This document shows, piece after piece, positions 5,863-11,158 of a stretch of DNA of 11,158 nucleotides; positions within the stretch are counted from its first letter, which is position 1, and every line of letters starts with the position of its first letter. This DNA comes from Fibrobacter sp. GTDB taxonomy: Bacteria > Fibrobacterota > Fibrobacteria > Fibrobacterales > Fibrobacteraceae. The DNA is taken from contig JAEDLI010000078.1 of the NCBI GenBank assembly GCA_016295375.1, forward strand, positions 1 through 11,158, in the 5' to 3' direction. The position numbers and the translations under genes were made by a program. Below the pieces are notes generated by a model. That model did not search any database. It was not told the DNA's origin and was given only the letters and a program-made list of their open reading frames with translations.

Positions 5863-6858
5863 ATGAACGGAAACAAAATTGAATTGTGGCATGTTCCTTC
5901 CCCAGGAAGTGAATTGGCCGAAAAACTTGAAGAAATGGGCCTTGATGCGAATGACCTGGCCGCTCGCATGGGCTATACGCCCAAGGCGGTGAACGATATT
6001 TTGCAAGGCTACTGCCGTATTACGCCGGAAGTTGCGATAATGCTAGAGATGATTACGGAAATTCCGGCGATTTACTGGCTACGTCGTCAGATGTCGTACG
6101 ATGAATTCCTCGCCCGCGAGCGCATCAAGGCTTCGCTTTCGGATCAGTCTCTTTGGAAAAAGTCGTTCCCCGAAGAGGTTAACGTCCGCGAATGGGTGCG
6201 ACAAACGAAGGATAACGAAAAATCTTTGATGCCCCTCCTCAAGTTCTTCGCGGTGGCGTCCCCCAAGGCGTGGGACGGTTACTACAAGGATGCTAAGCTT
6301 AAGGTGGCGTTCCGCATCTCCCTTGCCGATGTCAAAGACCCGTATGCCACATCGGCATGGATTCGCCGGGGCGAAATTCTTGCGGACAAGGACCCAATGG
6401 AAAAGCTGGGGCAGCCCGCAGTCCGAAAGAACCTGAAAGCAGCCCTCCCCGAAATCATCGCCTTTGCTGCGGCCAACAAGGTTCGCCCCAAAGGCAAAAA
6501 ACGCATTACCTACTGGACTCCGGAGGCAGAAGTGGTGGACGATTGCATGATGGGCCTGCAGGAAATATGCCGCAGAGTCGGAATCCGGGTGCTGTTCGTG
6601 CAGAATTTCAAGTGCGCGCCGATTCATGGCATGTACCGCTGGTACAAAGACGTTCCGCTAATCCAGTTGCACGACCGCTTCGAGAAGCGCGCGACGATGT
6701 GGCTCACGTTCTTCCACGAGCTGGCCCATGTGCTGTACCACGGCAAAAAGGGAATCTGCCTACAGAACATCGAAATCACCCACAACCACCCCGAAAAGGA
6801 AGACGAAGCCAACGCCTTCGCGCAGAAGTGCATGGTAGAAGCGGGATTCGAGATGTAG
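5863..6858 (+). CDS. higA: HigA-type antitoxin fused to an ImmA/IrrE-like zinc metallopeptidase domain
   Basis: A 331-residue protein, about three times longer than a minimal HigA. Residues 15-75 form an XRE-type helix-turn-helix (ELAEKLEEMGLDANDLAARM, then TPKAVNDILQGYCRITPEVA), typical of HigA antitoxins that bind their toxin and repress the operon. A middle helical region (80-205) follows. The C-terminal part (about 215-331) is ImmA/IrrE-like: FFHELAHVLYHG has the zinc-binding HExxH motif (H285, E286, H289), and KEDEANAFAQKCM supplies the expected third ligand (probably E315). AGGTGG precedes the ATG, 8 bases after the toxin stop. The protease could cleave itself, the toxin or another regulator under stress, as ImmA does with ImmR (inference). 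Its TAG stop lies only two bases from the convergent wecE stop, leaving no room for a terminator. Confidence 0.88.
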   Translation: MNGNKIELWHVPSPGSELAEKLEEMGLDANDLAARMGYTPKAVNDILQGYCRITPEVAIMLEMITEIPAIYWLRRQMSYDEFLARERIKASLSDQSLWKKSFPEEVNVREWVRQTKDNEKSLMPLLKFFAVASPKAWDGYYKDAKLKVAFRISLADVKDPYATSAWIRRGEILADKDPMEKLGQPAVRKNLKAALPEIIAFAAANKVRPKGKKRITYWTPEAEVVDDCMMGLQEICRRVGIRVLFVQNFKCAPIHGMYRWYKDVPLIQLHDRFEKRATMWLTFFHELAHVLYHGKKGICLQNIEITHNHPEKEDEANAFAQKCMVEAGFEM

Positions 6859-6860
6859 CC

Positions 6861-7994
6861 CTACTTCCCGAAAAAATCCTTCACCTTATTGCAGACAAAT
6901 TCTAGGTCGGCGGGTTTCAGCCCGTAGAACATGGGCAGTCGCAACAGGCGGTCGCTTTCTTTTGTGGTGTAGCGGTCTTCGCCGTCGAAACGACCGAAGC
7001 GCTTGCCTGCCGGAGCTGTGTGGAGCGGCACGTAATGGAACACCGCCAAAATGTCGTTCTTGACCAGGTGGGCAATGAGGTCGGTGCGGGTCTTTAAATC
7101 CGCCACCTTCAGGTAGAACATGTGGGCGTTGTGGGAGCATTCCGCCGGAATGTACGGGAGCTGCAGGTCGCCAGCGTCGGCCAGGCACTGCAGGCGTTCG
7201 CGGTAGGCGTTCCAGCTGGCCATGCGGTTGTCGAAAATCTTCTCCGCATTTTCCAGTTCGGCGTAGAGGTAGGCAGCGTTCAGTTCGCTGGGCAGGTAGC
7301 TGGAGCCCAGTTCCACCCAGGTGTACTTATCGACTTCGCCCCGGTGGAACTGCACGCGGTTGGTGCCCTTTTCACGGATGATTTCGGCATGGTCGGAATA
7401 TTTCTTGTCGGCAATGAGGATGGCTCCGCCCTCCCCCATGCTGTAGTTCTTGGTCTCGTGGAAACTGTAGCAGCCGAAATCGCCCAGAGCACCAAGCGAG
7501 CGGCCCTTGTAGGTGGACATCATGCCCTGGGCGGCATCTTCGATGACGAACAGGTTGTGTTTCTTGGCGATGGCGTTGATGGCGTCCATTTCGCAGGCCA
7601 CACCGGCGTAGTGCACCGGCACGATAGCACGGGTCTTTTCGGTAATGGCCGCCTCGATGAGCTTTTCGTCGATGTTCATGGTGTCGGGCCGGATATCCAC
7701 GAACACGCACTTGGCCCCACGCATGGCGAAGGCGTCGGCGGTACTCACAAAAGTGAACGAGGGCATAATCACCTCGTCGCCGGGCTTGATTCCGCAAATG
7801 AGAGCAGACATCTCTAGCGCATGGGTGCAGCTGGTGGTCAAAAGCGCACGGGCCACTCCCGTCTTCTGCTGCAACCAGGCATGGCATTTCTGGTTGAACT
7901 GGCCATCGCCGCAAATGCGGCCACTTTCTACGGCGGCCCGCACGTAGTCAAATTCGGTGCCCACGAAGGGGGGCTGATTAAAAGGGATTTTCAT
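6861..7994 (-). CDS. wecE: dTDP-4-amino-4,6-dideoxygalactose transaminase (WecE/RffA type)
   Basis: A 377-residue PLP enzyme of the DegT/DnrJ/EryC1/StrS family, full length compared with E. coli WecE. It converts dTDP-4-keto-6-deoxyglucose to dTDP-4-amino-4,6-dideoxygalactose (dTDP-Fuc4N) using glutamate, in the cytoplasm. Close likeness to E. coli WecE runs end to end: PFNQPPFVGTEFDYV at the start, DEVIMPSFTFVSTADAF (73-89), VDIRPDTMNIDE (99-110), VPVHYAGVACEMD (125-137), VIEDAAQG (150-157, D153 holding the PLP ring nitrogen), SFHETKNYSMGEGG (177-190, K182 the PLP lysine) and FGRFDGEDRYTTKESDRLLR near the end. The start at 7992-7994 matches the family start but lacks a clear ribosome site. 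Same direction as the operon at 1-3530 but separated from it by the toxin-antitoxin/debris stretch. Confidence 0.93.
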   Translation of the reverse strand: MKIPFNQPPFVGTEFDYVRAAVESGRICGDGQFNQKCHAWLQQKTGVARALLTTSCTHALEMSALICGIKPGDEVIMPSFTFVSTADAFAMRGAKCVFVDIRPDTMNIDEKLIEAAITEKTRAIVPVHYAGVACEMDAINAIAKKHNLFVIEDAAQGMMSTYKGRSLGALGDFGCYSFHETKNYSMGEGGAILIADKKYSDHAEIIREKGTNRVQFHRGEVDKYTWVELGSSYLPSELNAAYLYAELENAEKIFDNRMASWNAYRERLQCLADAGDLQLPYIPAECSHNAHMFYLKVADLKTRTDLIAHLVKNDILAVFHYVPLHTAPAGKRFGRFDGEDRYTTKESDRLLRLPMFYGLKPADLEFVCNKVKDFFGK

Positions 7995-8028
7995 AAAAAC
8001 CCAAAAACTCGTTTATTTTATCGGACTT

Positions 8029-8034
8029 AATATA
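8029..8034 (-). promoter_or_regulatory. Candidate -10 element for wecE
   Basis: TATATT on the minus strand, 35 bases upstream of the wecE ATG in a very AT-rich spacer. No good -35 box lies at the right distance; TTGAAG at 8047-8052 is only 12 bases away, too close. Listed because the same hexamer precedes other transcription units here. Confidence 0.25.
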
Positions 8035-8127
8035 GATTTTATCCTGCTTCAATGCATAATTTTTCAATTTTTTCTCATAAAAGTTTATTTTTAGTAGGTA
8101 AACGCCCTTACCGGAACAGAGGATTTT

Positions 8128-9051
8128 ATGAACCTGAGGTTGGATAGTTTCGTTGCCAAGTTCAGCGGTTTCGCTGTCGCTGTTACCGCACTTGCCCTTT
8201 GCGCCTGCGGCAACCAGGAGTCCACCCAAAACAAAACCACCGCAAAGACTGCGGAACAGACTGCAGAGCAGCCTGCTGAACAGACCGCGCCCCCCAAGTC
8301 CCTGGTGGTGTTCTACTCCCAGACAGGCTCCACCAAGAAGGTGGCCTATGTTTTCCAGAAGGCACGGAACGCCGATGTCTTTGAAATCAAGACCGCCACC
8401 CCCTACCCTTCCACCTACGACAGCACCGTCGCCGCCGTACGGGTCCAGCGGGAATCCAAGCAGTGGCCCGCCCTCGCAAACCCCAAGGCCGACCTAGCCA
8501 AGTACGACACCGTCTTCTTGGGCTACCCCATCATGTTCGGCACCTTCGCGCCCCCCATCTACAGCTTCTTGGATTCCAATGACCTGAGCGGTAAGGTGGT
8601 GGTGCCCTTCTGCACCTACGGTAGCGGCGGCCGCAAGGCCAGCGCCGCCGAACTCAAGACCCTGGAACCGAACGCCACCGTGACCCTAGCCTACGGGATT
8701 TCCAACAAGCGAATCAGCGCCGAAGGTGCAGATTCCGTCGTGTCCGCCGAAGTGGAGGCCTTCTTTGCCAACCTTGCAGAGGGCAAGACCGAAGAGATGC
8801 TCATGGGCGGCTATTCGGAACAGCGCCCGCTTACAGCCGAAGATTCCGCCGTGTTTGCCGCCGCCACCAAGGACTACAGTTACCTGAGCTTAAAACCCCT
8901 GAGTGTCTCTACGCAGGTGGTGGCGGGCACCAACTTCTTGTTCACCTGCGAGATGAAGGCCTTCGGAGGCCCCGCCACTCAGACCAACGTGAAAATTTTC
9001 AGGCCATTGCCGGGCCGTGGCGAGCCGGAGCTAATCGTGGTGGAAAAATAA
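8128..9051 (+). CDS. Lipoprotein with flavodoxin-like domain fused to a stefin/cystatin-like domain
   Basis: A 307-residue exported lipoprotein. A signal peptide ends in LCAC-G, with C27 the probable lipidated cysteine (C25 is unlikely because leucine precedes it). A low-complexity linker (34-56) holds AEQT-type repeats. Residues 57-215 form a flavodoxin-like fold: VVFYSQTGSTKKVA carries the FMN-phosphate loop (SQTGST, 64-69), then DTVFLGYPIMFGT (127-139) and VVVPFCTYGSGG (157-168). Residues 225-307 look like a type 1 cystatin (stefin): the GGYSEQRPLTAE start (227-238), the STQVVAGTNF loop (261-270, the Q-x-V-x-G protease-binding motif) and KIFRPLPGRGEPELI (289-303), in stefin order and spacing. 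AGAGGA five bases before the ATG fixes the start. It may act in redox chemistry outside the cytoplasm while blocking cysteine proteases; both roles are inferred. The GH44 gene follows after 33 bases without a terminator. Confidence 0.85.
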   Translation: MNLRLDSFVAKFSGFAVAVTALALCACGNQESTQNKTTAKTAEQTAEQPAEQTAPPKSLVVFYSQTGSTKKVAYVFQKARNADVFEIKTATPYPSTYDSTVAAVRVQRESKQWPALANPKADLAKYDTVFLGYPIMFGTFAPPIYSFLDSNDLSGKVVVPFCTYGSGGRKASAAELKTLEPNATVTLAYGISNKRISAEGADSVVSAEVEAFFANLAEGKTEEMLMGGYSEQRPLTAEDSAVFAAATKDYSYLSLKPLSVSTQVVAGTNFLFTCEMKAFGGPATQTNVKIFRPLPGRGEPELIVVEK

Positions 9052-9084
9052 AGTACTAGATTTCAAAAAAAAAGGAAGGTGTAT

Positions 9085-11004
9085 ATGGGTAAAGTGAAAA
9101 TGCCGAAGTTTTCCAGCGTCCTTGCAGCAGCGGTTACCGCAGGCTTGTTCGCAGCAGCCAACGCAGCCATCAATGTAACGGTCGATGCCGACGCAGGCAT
9201 CAAGAAGATTTCCCCCTACCTGTACGGACGGAACATCGACAAGATTAGCGACACCAGCGTCGAGAGCGATACCGCCGAGACCAACTTCATAAACAAGGTG
9301 CTGGAATCGGGCATCCACATGATGCGCGCCAACAACGGCAACAATTCCACCCGCTACAACTGGCGTCGCAAAATGACGGTTCACCCCGACTGGTTCAACA
9401 ACGTTTACACCCACGACTGGGACATTACCGCAAAAAAGATTCTTGACAAAATGCCTGGAGTGGACGCCCTGTATGGGTTCCAGCTCACGGGCTATGCGGC
9501 AAGCAGCACGAATTATAACTTTCCCGACTGGGAATGGCACCTGGAACACGGTTCATATCCGTCACGGACTTTCGACCTTGCGGGGGGCGGTGAAGTATCC
9601 GATGACGGACAAACACAGACTAAAGCAGGCGACCCATCGCTTTACAACATGGAATGGCCCGCCGATTCCACTGTCGCGATTATTCCCCACTGGAAAGACG
9701 AACTCAAATATGACATGAGCCGCTTCAGGTACTGGAGCATGGACAACGAGATGGACATCTGGCGCGGCACCCACAACGATTTGGACCTGCCCGTGACCGG
9801 AGACTTTCTCGTAGAACATTTTGTGGATGTCGCAAAGAAGGCCCGTACCGCCTGGGGAGACATCAAACTCACCGGACCGGTGGTAGCAAATGAGTGGCAA
9901 TGGTGCCACATAGCCGCCGTTGACGGAGACAACAAGCGTCCTTCGATAGACGGCAAGGAATACTGCTGGCTGGAATTTTTCATCAAGAAAGTGGCCGAGG
10001 CGCAAAAGTCCTACGGCAAGCGACTTTTGGACGTATTCGATATCCACTGGTATCCCACCGAAACAGATTACGAAAGCCGCATCAACTGGCACCGTGTACT
10101 GTTTGACACCACCTACTACTACAAGGGTGCCAACGGTGTACGCTGCGCCTCCGGGACCTGCGACTGGAGCGAACATGACGGAAAAAAAGAATACAGGTCC
10201 TACATTTTTGTACGTATCAACAACTGGCTGGAGCAATATTTCGGCAAGAATCACGGCATCACGCTAGGCATTACCGAAACCGACCTCAACGATTCCGACC
10301 CCATGGTGACGGCGCTGACCTACGCGTCATTCCTCGGCACCATGCAAGATAACGGCGTCGAGATATTCACTCCCTGGACCTGGGGCGACGGCATGTTCGA
10401 AGTGGTCCACCTGTTCAGCCGCTACGGCCACGAAAACCGCGTGCAGTCCACCTCCAGTAACGATTCCCTGGTGTCCGCCTATAGTTCCATCAGCAACAAG
10501 GGCGATTCCCTCACGGTGATTTTCGTGAATAGGAGTCAAAATGCAACTCAAGACATAAATCTGACCCTCGGCAGCTTTGAAGCGGCTGACGGTTCCGTGG
10601 AGACACTCACTCTTTCGGGAATTATCGGCGAAACCTTTGTTTCTCACACCAACAACGCCCTGAAAAAAGGAACGGCGCAGATAGCAAGCAAAAAAGTTTC
10701 CATGACTCTCCCCGCCAAGTCCATCACGGCACTGCTACTCACGACAAGCAGTCCCAAAGTCGTTGACGCTATCGCGCCCACGGCGGCAAGGCCCAATTAC
10801 AGCGTTACCCTGCAAGGTCGGGAGATTCTCGTGTCGGGAATCCAGCAAAACAGCCGCTACGCCCTGACGAATACCTTGGGCCAAGTTATCCGCAGCGGAC
10901 TTTGGAACGGTGCTGCCGGAGCGACGCTGAAGCTTAGCGTGCCTGCTATGGGTCGGTACATTCTGCAAATCGGCGGCAAGAGCCAGACGATTGTGGTGAA
11001 ATAA
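9085..11004 (+). CDS. Secreted glycoside hydrolase family 44-type endoglucanase/xyloglucanase with C-terminal sorting-like domain
   Basis: A 639-residue exported enzyme likely to cut beta-1,4-glucan or xyloglucan of plant walls. The start is the ATG at 9085, five bases after AAGGAAGG; a GTG at 9079 overlaps that site and is rejected. The signal peptide (1-27) ends in ANA. GH44 marks: KISPYLYGRNIDK (41-53), RANNGNNSTRYNWR (81-94), YWSMDNEMDIW (216-226) with E222 the probable acid/base, VFDIHWYPTE (317-326), ITLGITETD (392-400) with E398 the probable nucleophile, and PWTWGDG (430-436). A beta-sandwich (about 455-555) completes the catalytic unit. After a Pro/Ala-rich linker, residues 570-639 (ALTNTLGQVIRSG, then MGRYILQIGGKSQTIVVK) resemble type IX secretion type A sorting domains. 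Four cysteines (274, 294, 354, 359) could form disulfides. Family call is by motif; substrate is untested. Confidence 0.85.
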   Translation: MGKVKMPKFSSVLAAAVTAGLFAAANAAINVTVDADAGIKKISPYLYGRNIDKISDTSVESDTAETNFINKVLESGIHMMRANNGNNSTRYNWRRKMTVHPDWFNNVYTHDWDITAKKILDKMPGVDALYGFQLTGYAASSTNYNFPDWEWHLEHGSYPSRTFDLAGGGEVSDDGQTQTKAGDPSLYNMEWPADSTVAIIPHWKDELKYDMSRFRYWSMDNEMDIWRGTHNDLDLPVTGDFLVEHFVDVAKKARTAWGDIKLTGPVVANEWQWCHIAAVDGDNKRPSIDGKEYCWLEFFIKKVAEAQKSYGKRLLDVFDIHWYPTETDYESRINWHRVLFDTTYYYKGANGVRCASGTCDWSEHDGKKEYRSYIFVRINNWLEQYFGKNHGITLGITETDLNDSDPMVTALTYASFLGTMQDNGVEIFTPWTWGDGMFEVVHLFSRYGHENRVQSTSSNDSLVSAYSSISNKGDSLTVIFVNRSQNATQDINLTLGSFEAADGSVETLTLSGIIGETFVSHTNNALKKGTAQIASKKVSMTLPAKSITALLLTTSSPKVVDAIAPTAARPNYSVTLQGREILVSGIQQNSRYALTNTLGQVIRSGLWNGAAGATLKLSVPAMGRYILQIGGKSQTIVVK

Positions 11005-11026
11005 AACAACATTGCAGACGACAAGA

Positions 11027-11050
11027 AAAAGCCCCTTTCGGGGCTTTTGT
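11027..11050. terminator. Bidirectional intrinsic terminator between the GH44 gene and cysK
   Basis: AAAAGCCCC (11027-11035) and GGGGCTTTT (11040-11048) pair perfectly around a TTTC loop, 22 bases after the GH44 stop. The plus strand continues with a T-rich tail and, because the left arm begins with a run of A, the minus strand also reads into a T-run. It can therefore end transcription from both convergent genes. Confidence 0.9.
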
Positions 11051-11077
11051 TTTCTTGCAGAGGTTTTTAGCTTTTTT

Positions 11078-11158
11078 TTATTCAGAGAACAAGGCCGTAG
11101 AGAGGTAGCGGTCGCCGGTATCCGGCAGCAGCGCCACGATGGTCTTGCCCTTGTTCTC
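11078..11158 (-). CDS. cysK: Cysteine synthase A (O-acetylserine sulfhydrylase), C-terminal end only
   Basis: The last 26 codons of a minus-strand gene running in from beyond the window edge. The peptide contains KTIVALLPDTGDRYLSTALF, the well conserved C-terminal signature of CysK-type PLP enzymes (LPDTGERYLSTxLF), which make cysteine from O-acetylserine and sulfide. The stop is TAA at 11078-11080, facing the shared terminator. The catalytic lysine and the start lie outside the window, so CysM or a related synthase cannot be fully excluded. Confidence 0.85.
   Translation of the reverse strand, partial: ENKGKTIVALLPDTGDRYLSTALFSE

Noticed and set aside
7122..7817. 231-codon plus-strand open frame
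   Set aside because: Antisense to wecE, whose protein matches a known enzyme end to end; the frame is valine/glycine/histidine-rich in the way antisense frames often are.
8097..8112. GGTAA/TTACC hairpin ahead of the flavodoxin-stefin gene
   Set aside because: A five-base stem is too short to support a riboswitch or operator call, and no other conserved element surrounds it.
9079..9084. GTG start for the GH44 gene
   Set aside because: It overlaps the AAGGAAGG ribosome site that is correctly spaced for the ATG at 9085.
9562..10254. 230-codon minus-strand open frame
   Set aside because: Antisense to the catalytic domain of the GH44 gene, with no domain and no ribosome site.
1..11158. tRNA, rRNA, CRISPR array, insertion sequence
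   Set aside because: No cloverleaf, no regularly spaced repeats, and no transposase reading frame or terminal inverted repeats were seen on either strand.

Overview
The window reads as a chromosomal stretch from a gut-type, plant-fibre-degrading bacterium of the phylum Fibrobacterota (most likely Fibrobacter). This placement is inferred from an exported GH44-type glucanase with a C-terminal domain resembling type IX secretion sorting domains, a lipoprotein-rich gene set, and GC-rich core genes separated by very AT-rich spacers. No 16S or marker gene is present to prove it.

Layout. (1) Bases 1-3530, minus strand: a tightly packed surface-polysaccharide operon read right to left: ATP-grasp ligase, Gfo/Idh/MocA oxidoreductase, membrane-anchored GT2 glycosyltransferase, ABC-2 polysaccharide-export permease (cut by the window edge). 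The first two junctions are 4-base ATGA overlaps and the third is a 9-base gap, so the four genes are almost certainly one transcript. (2) Bases 3531-5530: an AT-rich stretch of genetic debris. It holds a possible 19-codon hydrophobic ORF, a shrunken RhuM/virulence-type gene on the plus strand that has lost its middle and its C-terminal part, and a minus-strand gene that appears to have been about 509 codons long and is now split by one in-frame TAA and two opposite frameshifts. (3) Bases 5474-6858, plus strand: a type II toxin-antitoxin pair of HigB-HigA type with its own promoter, in which the antitoxin carries a C-terminal ImmA/IrrE-like zinc-metalloprotease domain. (4) Bases 6861-7994, minus strand: a WecE-type sugar aminotransferase, again a surface-polysaccharide enzyme, oriented like the operon in (1). 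(5) Bases 8128-11004, plus strand: an exported pair, a lipoprotein joining a flavodoxin-like domain to a stefin/cystatin-like domain, then the GH44 enzyme, ending in a strong bidirectional terminator. (6) Bases 11078-11158, minus strand: the C-terminal end of cysteine synthase.

Working together: wecE plus the ATP-grasp, oxidoreductase, GT2 and ABC permease genes suggest synthesis, modification and export of an amino-sugar-containing glycan. The toxin-antitoxin module and decayed genes sit exactly between wecE and the rest of the operon, which suggests an accessory insertion at a polysaccharide locus. The most unusual single gene is the flavodoxin-stefin lipoprotein at 8128-9051.
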